Assembly: GCA_963789785.1 (NCBI GenBank) | Contig: CAWBNC010000003.1 | Span: 62,001-126,000 of the forward strand | DNA length: 64,000 nt | Direction: 5' to 3' | DNA from: JAEULH01 sp963789785 | GTDB taxonomy: Bacteria; Pseudomonadota; Alphaproteobacteria; Rhodospirillales; Defluviicoccaceae | Shown here: piece after piece, positions 55,835-64,000 of the stretch | How the letters are laid out: every line of letters starts with the position of its first letter | Position numbering within the stretch: position 1 is the first letter of the stretch | Made by a program: the position numbers and the translations under genes | The notes under the pieces: generated by a model | What the model was told of the DNA's origin: nothing | The model's input: only the letters and a program-made list of their open reading frames with translations | Database searches by the model: none

Positions 55835-56476
55835 CTAGGACCGCCGCGCCGCCGGCGCGTTTCTGATCTCCGCGGCAATGTCGCGACTAAGTTCGGCCAA
55901 GAGCTTGCTCATGGCCGCGACAATGGCGTCGTAGTCCAGCGGGACATCCAAAGCCTGGAACCCTGACTGGCGCACCGCCATGAGTTGACGGCCATCGTTG
56001 CGCGTCACCATCCAGCGGGCGGCGAGCTGGACATTCCCGGCCGCGTCACGTCCGAAATCGATGATTTCAACCGCGACCTCATAATCGATCTGTATTGGAA
56101 GGTTGGCCGGCACGGGAACAATCCGGTCGGTCGGGATCAGGACCGACAGATTTTCGCCGATCACGCTGGTTATGTTCGGCGAAAGCGGTCCACCCCACGC
56201 ATCGAACTGGGCCACTTCCAACTCGTTCGCCGAAGTCCTGGTCACAATACTGGTGCGGTCGAGGTAGGGCGGCAGGCGGACCGGAAAGACCCCGACAAAC
56301 GGCCCCTCCTTACCCGCTGAGACTGATTGCACTCCCGTCGTGGACTTCGCCATCGGCGTCAGCAGGAAAAAATTGGTTGGCTCGCTCTCGCGGTTGAGCA
56401 GGCCGCCGCAGCCGCCAACGACAACGACCGCCGCGAGCGCGCAGAGCCTCAGTTTTGTCTTCAAGACGTTTCTCAT
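55835..56476 (-). CDS. PqiC-type ABC transport auxiliary lipoprotein
   Basis: A 213-residue lipoprotein with signal and lipobox (ALAAVVVVGGCGG) and the PqiC/DUF330 pattern: NFFLLTPMA, VGVFPVRLPPYLDRTSIVTR and RWMVTRNDGRQL. In Pqi-type and some Mla-type systems it completes a periplasmic lipid-transfer complex in the outer membrane. Its ATG overlaps the stop of the MCE gene (ATGA). It is the last gene of the mla operon. Confidence 0.82.
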   Translation of the reverse strand: MRNVLKTKLRLCALAAVVVVGGCGGLLNRESEPTNFFLLTPMAKSTTGVQSVSAGKEGPFVGVFPVRLPPYLDRTSIVTRTSANELEVAQFDAWGGPLSPNITSVIGENLSVLIPTDRIVPVPANLPIQIDYEVAVEIIDFGRDAAGNVQLAARWMVTRNDGRQLMAVRQSGFQALDVPLDYDAIVAAMSKLLAELSRDIAAEIRNAPAARRS

Positions 56477-57495
56477 CGCGTCCCCCCTGGCCTGACCCGG
56501 CCGAACAGAATGGAATTCGGATCGCGCGTCAGATTGTCGCTCAGGCTGCGCAGCGATCGCGCCGTGCTCGTGACCTCGCGCAAAGCTGTCGAGAGGTCGA
56601 AAAAGACAGAAGAGCCGGGTTGCAGCACTGCGTTCGCGGACGTCATCGTCTGCGACGCGCGTGTCGAGGCTTGTTCGAGTGCGGCGAAGGCGCGCTGCAT
56701 CTCGGCAAAGCCGGCACGGGCCTGTGCGAACGTCGCATCGGCCTTGCCGGTCGCCGTATCCAGCTGCGACGCGAGCGGCGCCAGCGTCTTCTCCAGATCG
56801 GCGCTCAACTCTCGGAAATTGACGAGTGCGGCGTTCACGTTGGGCACGACCTCGCGGAGCTGCGGATCGTTCAGGATCTGGGTCACGCTGTTGATGGTGC
56901 CGCGGATTTCATCGAGAATTTTTTCGAGAGGTAGCTGTGAGACCTTCTGGATCACGGTCTTCAGCGTATCCTGAACCGCCTCTATGGTCGACGCCACAGT
57001 GGGAATTTCGATACGGTCAGGATACGGGTTCGCGCTGTCGCTGGCATTGGTCGGCCCGGGGTAGAGATCCAGGTTGACGGTCATCTGTCCGGTCACCAGG
57101 CTGCCGACCGCAAGTTGTGCCCTGAGGCCCTTGTCGATGAGATTGCTCAGACCCTCGCCATGGCCGACCTTCATCTCGGTTTCGGCGGCCGAACCAACGC
57201 TGACCAACTTGACCTGATCCGGTTCGATGACCCCGAAAACGGGGATCAGGATGTTCATGCTCGCTTCGTCGAAGCGCAGGAAGACGTTGGTGACCTGGCC
57301 GACGCGGACGCCGCGGAAGGTAATCGGCGAGCCGGGCGACAGGCCCGCCAGCGAGCCGTCGAAATACATGACCACCGGTACTTGGCGCGTGAAGAATTTC
57401 CCGCTGCCGAGGATGATCACGGCCGCGAGCGCCAAGCCGATAGCGCCGAGGACGAACGCGCCAATGAGTTTGGGGCTCGCCTGCTTGCTCATCAT
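56473..57495 (-). CDS. mlaD: MlaD-family MCE lipid-transfer protein
   Basis: The 340-residue protein has one N-terminal membrane span (LIGAFVLGAIGLALAAVIILG), one MCE domain at about residues 35-120 with GLSPGSPITFRGVRVGQV, and a long helical C-terminal part. MCE hexamers form a channel that carries phospholipid between membranes. ATG 57495 and 57492 are both possible starts. It follows the ATPase gene. Confidence 0.9.
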   Translation of the reverse strand: MMSKQASPKLIGAFVLGAIGLALAAVIILGSGKFFTRQVPVVMYFDGSLAGLSPGSPITFRGVRVGQVTNVFLRFDEASMNILIPVFGVIEPDQVKLVSVGSAAETEMKVGHGEGLSNLIDKGLRAQLAVGSLVTGQMTVNLDLYPGPTNASDSANPYPDRIEIPTVASTIEAVQDTLKTVIQKVSQLPLEKILDEIRGTINSVTQILNDPQLREVVPNVNAALVNFRELSADLEKTLAPLASQLDTATGKADATFAQARAGFAEMQRAFAALEQASTRASQTMTSANAVLQPGSSVFFDLSTALREVTSTARSLRSLSDNLTRDPNSILFGRVRPGGTR

Positions 57496-57528
57496 TCCGC
57501 TCCAATCGTCCGCATCGCCGCCATTTCG

Positions 57529-58299
57529 CTAGGCCTCCGCATGCGCTGCTTCGCCGCGAGTCAGAAAGTTGCGAACCTTGACGTCCGGGCAGTCTTTGAG
57601 CAGCACTTTAGGGTCGCCCTGAGCGATCATCGTCCGCGTGTCCGCGTCCAGAAAAACCGAATTGTTGGCGATGGTGAAAATGCTGGCGAGCTCGTGGGTG
57701 ACAACGACGATGGTCGCACCAAGACTGTCGCGCAGCTCAAGGATGAGATCGTCGAGGAGTTGCGAGCTGATGGGATCGAGCCCGGCGCTCGGCTCATCAA
57801 AGAAGAGAATGTCGGGATCGAGCGCCATGGCTCGGGCCAGGCCGGCGCGCTTCTGCATCCCGCCGGAAATTTCCGAGGGATAGTAGTCTTCGAACCCGGC
57901 CAGTCCGACCAAAGCGAGCTTGAGCGATGCCAGTTCGCCGATTTCCGCCGGCTTCAGGTCCGTGTATTCGGCCAGCGGCAGTGCGATGTTTTCGGCCAGC
58001 GTCATCGAGCTCCACAGCGCGCCCTTCTGGTAAAGGACGCCGGTCTGGCGGAGGATGACCTGGCGGTCCTCCGGCGCGGCATCCCACAAGCTCTGGCCAT
58101 AGTAGCTGACCGTCCCTTTGGCCGGTTCCTTGAGCCCGATCAGGTGGCGCAGGAGCGTGCTCTTGCCGCAGCCACTGCCGCCCATGATGATGAAGATGTC
58201 GCCTCGGTTGATGGTGAAGGTGAGGTCGCGCTGCAGAACGAAGCTGCCGAACGCCATGGTCAGATCGTCGACACTGATGGGCGTTTCGCCGGCGGCCAT
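57529..58299 (-). CDS. mlaF: MlaF-family ABC ATPase
   Basis: The 256-residue ATPase drives the MlaE permease. It has Walker A MGGSGCGKST, signature ISGGMQKRAGLARA, Walker B ILFFDEPSAGLD and switch His in VVVTHEL. The MQKR signature is typical of MlaF. It lies between mlaE and mlaD in a tight minus-strand operon. Confidence 0.94.
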   Translation of the reverse strand: MAAGETPISVDDLTMAFGSFVLQRDLTFTINRGDIFIIMGGSGCGKSTLLRHLIGLKEPAKGTVSYYGQSLWDAAPEDRQVILRQTGVLYQKGALWSSMTLAENIALPLAEYTDLKPAEIGELASLKLALVGLAGFEDYYPSEISGGMQKRAGLARAMALDPDILFFDEPSAGLDPISSQLLDDLILELRDSLGATIVVVTHELASIFTIANNSVFLDADTRTMIAQGDPKVLLKDCPDVKVRNFLTRGEAAHAEA

Positions 58300-58312
58300 G
58301 CTGCGATGCCCC

Positions 58313-59467
58313 TCAGATACCGAGAACGCTGGTGAGAACGGCGAACAACCCGTCGAAGACCACGATCAGGACGATCGACGTAACGACGGCCGACGTAGCC
58401 GCCTGACCGACCGCGGCAGCATTGCGGCCGCACTGCATGCCCGACATGCAGCCGGCCAGGGCAATAATCACCCCGAAGACTCCGGCCTTGAACACGCCGA
58501 TGGCAAAGTCCGAGACGCCAAGGAAGGCGAGGGTCTGATGATAATACTGGATGGGGGACAGATTGAGCATGACGATGCCGACGAAAGCGCCGCCGAGAAT
58601 GCCGACGAAGATCGCGTAAAGACACAGCAATGGCATCATCACGATCAGGGCCATCATCCGCGGCAGGACGAGAAAGTCCATGGGTTCGATGCCGAAAGTC
58701 TGAAGAGCATCGACCTCTTCATTGACCTGCATCGTGCCGATCTGCGCGGCGAAGGCGGCGCCTGTTCGCCCCGCCATGATGATGGCGGCCATCATCGAGC
58801 CCATCTCTCGGGCCATTCCGATCGCGACGAGATTGGCGACAAAGATCTGCGCGCCGAACAGTTGAAGCTGAAGGGCGCCGACAAAAGCAAGAATGACCCC
58901 GACGAGAAATGAAATCAGCGAAACGATGGGCAGGGCCTGCGCGCCTGTCTCCTGGAGAACGAGCGCGAGGTCGGAGCCCCGGAATTGCGCCCGACCGACG
59001 AACAGCCGGCCGAAAGACATCGCGGCGCCGCCAATGAAGCCGAGCGCGTTGCCGAATCCCGCCGCCGCACCCTGGGCCCACTTTCCGATTCTGTTCAGAA
59101 ACGGCTCTGCCGTCTTCTGGCGCCTGGCGCCGGCCTTCTCGGGGACCGCGGCCGCCAGGTCGAGAAGCCTGCGCGCGCCCTCGGGCAAGCCGGTAGAGTC
59201 GACGCTGATCTGACGCTCCGCGCAGGCCTGTTTGATGGCGTCGAGGAAGGTGAGAAGACCGGAATCCCACGCTGTCACCTGATCGCTCGAGAAGACAACG
59301 CGTCTCGTCCTTGGTTGATCTTCCAGGCGGCGGATGACCTCCGCGGGGTCGGGCCGTCTGCTCCTCAAGGTCCACGGGCCGGCGAGATACAGTTCCAGCG
59401 CGGCATCCGGCGCCGGCCGATAATCCAGTATTGCCGTTGACGCAGCTTCTTTCGGCGGGTGGGCCAC
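58313..59467 (-). CDS. mlaE: MlaE-family permease with N-terminal STAS-like domain
   Basis: The 384-residue protein combines a roughly 110-residue STAS-like N-terminus (LELYLAGPWTLRSRRPDPAE, then SVDSTGLPEGARRLLDL) with a C-terminal MlaE permease: MAREMGSMMAAIIMAGRTGA and MQVNEEVDALQTFGIEPMDF. The fused STAS part probably replaces a separate MlaB. The start is GTG 59467 with a weak ribosome site. It is the first gene of the operon. Confidence 0.92.
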   Translation of the reverse strand: MAHPPKEAASTAILDYRPAPDAALELYLAGPWTLRSRRPDPAEVIRRLEDQPRTRRVVFSSDQVTAWDSGLLTFLDAIKQACAERQISVDSTGLPEGARRLLDLAAAVPEKAGARRQKTAEPFLNRIGKWAQGAAAGFGNALGFIGGAAMSFGRLFVGRAQFRGSDLALVLQETGAQALPIVSLISFLVGVILAFVGALQLQLFGAQIFVANLVAIGMAREMGSMMAAIIMAGRTGAAFAAQIGTMQVNEEVDALQTFGIEPMDFLVLPRMMALIVMMPLLCLYAIFVGILGGAFVGIVMLNLSPIQYYHQTLAFLGVSDFAIGVFKAGVFGVIIALAGCMSGMQCGRNAAAVGQAATSAVVTSIVLIVVFDGLFAVLTSVLGI

Positions 59468-59726
59468 TTATTGCTCTGGGTTATTGACTGCTGATGTTCA
59501 CTAGCGTGCTGGCGCCAAACGGTCAACCGCCGTCTACGGTGTTCACCGCCGTTCACCGCCGCTTGACCGGAAAGCCTGCCGGGCGCCATTACGCTTCAGG
59601 TTTGGCCTCAAAGGCGAACACGCGTTAATAGGGGAAGGGCACCGCCCCACTGCCACGGTTGGCTGCTCCGTTTTTTGCCCGCGCGACGCTGAGGCGGCTG
59701 CGTTCCACCCTCGCGCCCGAGGTAAC

Positions 59727-60392
59727 GTGTTCAACGTCTTGCTGTTCGTAAAGGCCATCCTGGCCGGCTTCGCCATCGCCGTGCCGATCGGCGCAATCGG
59801 TGCGATGTGCGTTCGGCGCGGACTGCAAGGCCGATGGATGGTCAGCCTGATGACCGGTTTTGGCGCCGCCATCGCCGATACGATCCTCGCGGCAGCGGCC
59901 ATGTTCGGCCTGTCCCTAGTAACGCATTACCTGAACGAGAACGATCAATGGCTGAAGCTGATCGGTGGCCTCGTTCTCATCTACATCGGCGCAAGAATGA
60001 TCTACAAGCGAAAGGTCAGCGTTGCCGAAGGCCCAAGGCCCCAGCCGCTCGAACTGCGCCACTGGCGTATCTGGCTGCGGTCGTTCTCGACCGGCTTCGG
60101 GCTGACCATCATCAACCCCGCGACCTTCCTCGCCTTTATCGGCGTGTTCGCGGGACTTGGCCTCCTCCCTGAAAAACCCGATGGGCTAATCGCGCATTGG
60201 GCCGTCATCCTCGGCATATTCACCGGCTCGATGCTGTGGTGGTGCACGCTTACGGCAACGGCGTTCGCGGCTCGCCACAAACTCCCGCTCAGTATCCTGA
60301 CGGGCATCAACGTCTCGCTGGGTTTGCTTGTCGCCGGGGTCGGGCTCTTCAGCCTGGTCTCACTTTTCGGCAGCCTTCACCTCGCCTGGTGA
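59727..60392 (+). CDS. LysE-family translocator
   Basis: A 221-residue membrane protein with about six spans. The start GTG follows GAGGTAAC. The N-terminal block AILAGFAIAVPIGAIGAM matches the LysE/RhtB PxGP-type region with a change, and GFGLTIINPATFLAFIGVF is the conserved middle. The family exports amino acids or similar small metabolites. It stands alone between divergent and downstream operons, and its substrate is unknown. Confidence 0.85.
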   Translation: MFNVLLFVKAILAGFAIAVPIGAIGAMCVRRGLQGRWMVSLMTGFGAAIADTILAAAAMFGLSLVTHYLNENDQWLKLIGGLVLIYIGARMIYKRKVSVAEGPRPQPLELRHWRIWLRSFSTGFGLTIINPATFLAFIGVFAGLGLLPEKPDGLIAHWAVILGIFTGSMLWWCTLTATAFAARHKLPLSILTGINVSLGLLVAGVGLFSLVSLFGSLHLAW

Positions 60393-60485
60393 GCACACTG
60401 AACAGATGTCGCGATGCTGCGTGGTCGTGATCCGCGGACGAGGCGCTTGCGTACTGTAGTACATTCTCACCTGTGATTGATCTTC

Positions 60486-61904
60486 ATGCCTCGCGATCTA
60501 GACCATCAGCCACAGTGCTTCGACGTTGCCGTTATTGGCAGTGGCGTAGCCGGATTGGCCGCTGCGTGGCTTTTGAGCAAGGCACACCGGGTGAGCGTCT
60601 ATGAGCAGGCAGGCCGTGTCGGCGGCCACTCGAACACGGTCGATGTGGCAGACGCACTCAAGCCGGTCGCGGTGGACACGGGCTTCATCGTCTACAATGA
60701 ACTGAACTACCCCAATCTGACGGCACTCTTTGCACATCTCGGCGTGGAAACGCAAAAGAGCGAGATGTCGTTCGCCGCTTCTCTGGGCGGAGGAGAGCTT
60801 GAGTATTCCGGTTCTAACCTGATCGGCTTGTTCGGCCAGGTGCGCAACCTGCTGCGCCCCAGCTTCTGGCGCATGCTCCGCGACATCAGACGGTTTTACC
60901 GCGATGGACCGAAGTTTGCCGAGGACGACGGAGGTGCAGGGTTGGCGCTCGGCGAGTACCTCGATCGGGAAAAGTATTCCGAGGCATTCATCTACGATCA
61001 TCTTCTGCCGATGGCTGCAGCGATCTGGTCGACCGGTACGGAAGAAATGCGCGCGCATCCCGCCATGGCTTTTGTCCGTTTTTGCTTGAATCACGGCCTG
61101 ATGCGGGTGACCGGGAGGCCGCAGTGGCGGACCGTGGTTGGGGGAAGTCGCGCCTATGTCAAGCGACTGACCGCATCCTTCAGCGACCGTGTCATGATCA
61201 ATGCCCGCGTCACGGGGCTAACCCGGACGCCCGCCGGCGTTGTCGTCGAGGATGCCAACGGCTGCGAGAGCCGGTTCGACAAGGTCGTGATCGCCACGCA
61301 CGCCGATCAGGCTCTGCGGATGCTGGAAGACCCCAGCGATGACGAGCGGCGTCTGCTTGGCGCATTTCGCTACAGTGCCAACACCGCGGTCCTGCACCAG
61401 GACGAGCGCTTCATGCCGAAGCGAAAGCGCGTCTGGTCGAGCTGGAACTATATCGGCGATGTGCGGACGACCGCGCCGGATGAGCGGCCAAAGGGGCATG
61501 CAGCGCCGGCTCCAGGAGCACTACCGGACCCATCATCCGAAACGCAACCGGTCTGCGTCACCTATTGGATGAACCGGCTGCAGAACCTCGACACCCAAGA
61601 GCCGCTGTTCGTGACCCTCAACCCGCACGCCCCGCCAGCGTCACACAAGACGCTCGGAACCTTTCATTACGATCATCCGATGTATGACGCAGCCGCCATC
61701 CGCGCCCAGGAGGAGCTGGATCGGCTTCAGGGACGGCGCGACACCTGGTTCTGCGGAAGCTACTTTGGCGCCGGATTTCATGAGGACGCCTTGGCTTCGG
61801 GGCTGACGGTCGGTGAAGCCCTCGGCGGGGTGCGCCGGCCATGGCTGGAGACGGAGGCCGCAGGCGAAGGAATGACAGAGGGCTCCCGCAGCGCCGCCGA
61901 ATGA
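60486..61904 (+). CDS. NAD(P)/FAD-dependent oxidoreductase (amine-oxidase-like)
   Basis: The 472-residue flavoprotein begins with the dinucleotide fold VAVIGSGVAGLAAAWLL, then YEQAGRVGGHSNTV. DTGFIVYNELNYPNL and the end CGSYFGAGFHEDALASG match the family always found beside DUF1365 and cyclopropane synthase genes. It may supply or modify lipid substrates in the same pathway, which is inferred. The stop overlaps the next start (ATGA). Confidence 0.88.
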   Translation: MPRDLDHQPQCFDVAVIGSGVAGLAAAWLLSKAHRVSVYEQAGRVGGHSNTVDVADALKPVAVDTGFIVYNELNYPNLTALFAHLGVETQKSEMSFAASLGGGELEYSGSNLIGLFGQVRNLLRPSFWRMLRDIRRFYRDGPKFAEDDGGAGLALGEYLDREKYSEAFIYDHLLPMAAAIWSTGTEEMRAHPAMAFVRFCLNHGLMRVTGRPQWRTVVGGSRAYVKRLTASFSDRVMINARVTGLTRTPAGVVVEDANGCESRFDKVVIATHADQALRMLEDPSDDERRLLGAFRYSANTAVLHQDERFMPKRKRVWSSWNYIGDVRTTAPDERPKGHAAPAPGALPDPSSETQPVCVTYWMNRLQNLDTQEPLFVTLNPHAPPASHKTLGTFHYDHPMYDAAAIRAQEELDRLQGRRDTWFCGSYFGAGFHEDALASGLTVGEALGGVRRPWLETEAAGEGMTEGSRSAAE

Positions 61905-62686
61905 CACAGCAAGACACTTGCCTGTACTTCGGCACCGTCATCCATACGCGGACTCGTCCAGAGCGGCACACGTTGAATTACCGTGTTTTCGCGCTCTATG
62001 CCGATCTGGATGAGCTGACTGGTGTGGATGACGCGCTTCGCCTGTTTTCCCACAACCGCACTAGCCTCTTCAGCTTTTTCGACCGGGACCACGGCCCTGG
62101 TGGAAAGGCGCCGCTCCGCGACTGGGTGGAGAAAACCCTCGATGTCGCAGACATTCAGCATGACGGTGGTGCGATACGGCTTCTTTGCTATCCGCGCATC
62201 CTCGGTTACGTTTTCAATCCCCTCAGCGTCTACTACTGCCATCGTCGCGACGGCGAACTCGCCGCCGTCATCTATGAAGTTAACAATACCTTTGGTGAGC
62301 GTCACTGCTATGTCATTCCGGTCGAGGACTGCCATGGTGGCAAGGTTCGACAGGTCTGCGACAAGCATTTCTACGTTTCACCGTTCATGGCGGTCGCCGG
62401 GCAGTACCATTTCCGGCTTGCGCCCCCCGGTGAGCGCATTTCCGTGGTCATCAACTATACTGACGATCACGGATTGCTTCTCCACGCGGCCTTTTCGGGC
62501 GAGCGAAGGCCCTTGACCGACCGGATGCTCCTTCGCGCCTTCTTCACCCACCCGCTCATGACATTCAAGGTCATGGCGGGCATCCACTGGGAAGCGGCGA
62601 AGTTGTGGCGCAAGCGCGTGCCGCTGATCAAGAAACCGCCTCCGCCGCCCTGCCCCGTCACCGTAGTCAGAGCCAGCGAACCGTGA
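61901..62686 (+). CDS. DUF1365 family protein
   Basis: The 261-residue protein has DUF1365 landmarks: YFGTVIHTRTRPERHTLNY, PRILGYVFNPLSVYYCH, IYEVNNTFGERHCY and HFYVSPFM. Its exact reaction is not established; gene linkage ties it to unusual fatty acid synthesis. The start overlaps the oxidoreductase stop and its own stop overlaps the synthase start (GTGA). Confidence 0.9.
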   Translation: MTQQDTCLYFGTVIHTRTRPERHTLNYRVFALYADLDELTGVDDALRLFSHNRTSLFSFFDRDHGPGGKAPLRDWVEKTLDVADIQHDGGAIRLLCYPRILGYVFNPLSVYYCHRRDGELAAVIYEVNNTFGERHCYVIPVEDCHGGKVRQVCDKHFYVSPFMAVAGQYHFRLAPPGERISVVINYTDDHGLLLHAAFSGERRPLTDRMLLRAFFTHPLMTFKVMAGIHWEAAKLWRKRVPLIKKPPPPPCPVTVVRASEP

Positions 62687-63936
62687 CCACAACTTCAACT
62701 TCTGGACCGACGCCGGAGGCGACAGGTCTGTGTGCGATCGACACAACCCGCCCGGCGTCGCTTGACATTTGGTCGCGAGGCTTTCTGCGCCTCGTCGCAG
62801 GCATCGTCGCCGGTGAAATTCGCGTCATTCTGCCGGGCGGCTACCGGGCCACCTTCGCTGCCCGAGATGCCGTCGGCCCTCGCGCCGTTCTCCGGATCAA
62901 CCGGACCCGCGCCATCCGCCGGCTGCTCATCGGTGGCGACACGGCTTTCGCCGAGGCCTACATGGACGGCGACTGGGATACCCCGGATCTGACGGCGCTG
63001 GTCGAACTTGCGCTTGTCAACGAGGCGGCCGCGGAAATACGTTTCGATGCAGGCGCTCTGCCCCGCCTGATCGACCGTATCAGGCATCTCCGCCGTTGGA
63101 ACACGCGCACCGGCAGCCGGCGGAACATCGCCCATCACTACGACCTGAGTAACGCGTTCTACCGCCTGTGGCTTGACGAGAGCATGAGCTACTCTTCGGC
63201 GCTGTTCGCAAACGAGCAGCAACCGCTGACCGACGCCCAGGCGAACAAAAACCGCCGGCTGGCGGCATTACTCAACCTGAAGCCTGGGAATGAAGTGCTC
63301 GAGATCGGCTGCGGCTGGGGCGGGTTCGCGCTGATGGCCGCACGCGACTATGGCTGCCGCGTGACCGCGATCACCCTGTCGACGGCGCAGCATGAGTATG
63401 CCCGCGCGCGCGTGAGCGAGGCCGGGCTCGATGACCGGATCGACGTGCGTCTGCAGGATTACCGCGACGTGGTCGGTCGTTTCGACCGCATTGCGTCGGT
63501 CGAGATGTTCGAGGCGATCGGCGAACGCTACTGGCCACGGTTCTTCGAGGTTCTGCAGGAGCGCCTGAAAGCCGGCGGCGCTGCCGCGCTGCAGGTCATA
63601 ACAATCGACGAAAAGCGTTTTGATACTTACAGAAAGCGCCCGGACTTCATTCAAAAGTATATATTTCCCGGCGGTGTACTGCCTTCACGCGCGGCGCTTC
63701 ACCGGGAGGCTGTCGCCAAGGGCTTTGCCGTGAACGACGAGTTCATGTTTGGCAGCTCCTACGCGCGCACGCTGGCGCTATGGCAGTGCCGATTCCAGCA
63801 GGCCTGGCAGGAGATCGAGGCGCTGGGCTTCGAACGGCGCTTCAAGAAAATGTGGGAGTACTACCTCGCCTACTGCGAGGCCGGGTTTCGCGCCGGGTCG
63901 ATCGACGTCGGCCAGTTTCGTCTGGAACGAGCCTGA
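62683..63936 (+). CDS. cfa: Cyclopropane-fatty-acyl-phospholipid synthase family methyltransferase
   Basis: The 417-residue SAM-dependent enzyme has an N-terminal lipid-binding region, NIAHHYDLSNAFYRLWLDE, MSYSSALF, the SAM motif VLEIGCGWGGFAL, SVEMFEAIGERYW and YIFPGGVLPS. It would methylate unsaturated acyl chains of membrane phospholipids, forming cyclopropane rings or methyl-branched variants. The GTG start overlaps the DUF1365 stop; the open frame from 62605 is not the start. Confidence 0.93.
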   Translation: MTTTSTSGPTPEATGLCAIDTTRPASLDIWSRGFLRLVAGIVAGEIRVILPGGYRATFAARDAVGPRAVLRINRTRAIRRLLIGGDTAFAEAYMDGDWDTPDLTALVELALVNEAAAEIRFDAGALPRLIDRIRHLRRWNTRTGSRRNIAHHYDLSNAFYRLWLDESMSYSSALFANEQQPLTDAQANKNRRLAALLNLKPGNEVLEIGCGWGGFALMAARDYGCRVTAITLSTAQHEYARARVSEAGLDDRIDVRLQDYRDVVGRFDRIASVEMFEAIGERYWPRFFEVLQERLKAGGAAALQVITIDEKRFDTYRKRPDFIQKYIFPGGVLPSRAALHREAVAKGFAVNDEFMFGSSYARTLALWQCRFQQAWQEIEALGFERRFKKMWEYYLAYCEAGFRAGSIDVGQFRLERA

Positions 63937-64000
63937 GCGCCGGCGCCACCGGTTCCGGCGAGCGGATCGGCCGCTGGACTTTGTTCCTGTATGCCGCGCC
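63933..64000 (+). CDS. Start of a further gene, possibly an MFS-type transporter; cut by window end
   Basis: A frame overlapping the synthase stop reads to the window edge with RIGRWTLFLYAA, a basic-aromatic then hydrophobic start like that of GPH/MFS transporters often found after these genes. Only 22 codons are visible and the start codon would have to be CTG, so this is tentative. Confidence 0.3.
   Translation, partial: MSAGATGSGERIGRWTLFLYAA

Noticed and set aside
1..64000. CRISPR arrays, tRNA or rRNA genes, prophage modules
   Set aside because: No regularly spaced repeats, cloverleaf-like sequences with a CCA-end pattern, rRNA stretches or phage structural genes were recognised by eye.

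Overview
The window is GC-rich, densely coded DNA from a flagellated Gram-negative bacterium. It most resembles an alphaproteobacterium, plausibly of the Rhodospirillales. The pointers are a FlgJ with only the rod-binding domain in a flgI-flgJ-flgN-like-flgK-flgL block, an MlaE permease with an N-terminal STAS-like part, a short LOV photoreceptor, a ligase-associated repair cluster, and REP-like palindromes of the kind common in that class. This placement is inference from gene content; no rRNA or other marker gene is present.

Layout. 1-5.7 kb: end of a CoA-transferase, a PhoD-type phosphatase, an alpha/beta hydrolase and a GlgB-like protein. 6.2-10.6 kb: glgP and glgA. 10.7-17.1 kb: glycerol block, with glpK-glpD-glpF and a LOV protein on the minus strand and an unaccompanied GlpV-type binding protein on the plus strand. 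17.1-20.1 kb: arylsulfatase surrounded by gene remnants (HAD hydrolase tail, IS5-type transposase, GltS tail) and a lipoprotein. 20.2-22.4 kb: 2OG-Fe(II) oxygenase, CorA and a cyclic-nucleotide-binding protein. 22.4-39.1 kb: a large surface-glycan-like locus. One arm, on minus, holds an FkbH-like HAD protein, a very unusual ABC exporter and the cyclic-nucleotide-binding protein. The other arm, on plus, holds four glycosyltransferases, a polysaccharide deacetylase and a complete oligopeptide-type ABC importer. 39.3-45.8 kb: cytochrome P460-like protein, then flagellar P-ring and hook-junction genes. 45.8-49.6 kb: ChaN-like lipoprotein, class II deacetylase-like protein, a 32-residue membrane peptide with palindromes upstream, and a cache-domain protein. 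49.7-55.8 kb: the known DNA-ligase/exonuclease/Lhr-type helicase/phosphoesterase repair cluster. 55.8-59.5 kb: Mla/MCE lipid transport operon ending in a PqiC-type lipoprotein. 59.7-64 kb: LysE exporter and the FAD oxidoreductase/DUF1365/cyclopropane synthase operon.

How they work together. glgP and glgA would degrade and extend glycogen, but the local GlgB homologue has lost its catalytic nucleophile, so it is probably not the working branching enzyme. Glycerol is taken up by GlpF, phosphorylated by GlpK and oxidised by GlpD. The glycan locus has enzymes for making, trimming, exporting and perhaps re-importing a glycoconjugate, and is the best candidate here for an undescribed system.

Quality caution. 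Six genes (the ABC exporter, two glycosyltransferases, flgK, flgL and the DNA ligase) carry nine apparent frameshifts in total. All fit single-base insertions and most fall in short homopolymers. I therefore treat them as probable sequencing errors and annotate each gene across the shift. The HAD, IS5 and GltS pieces are genuinely truncated remnants.
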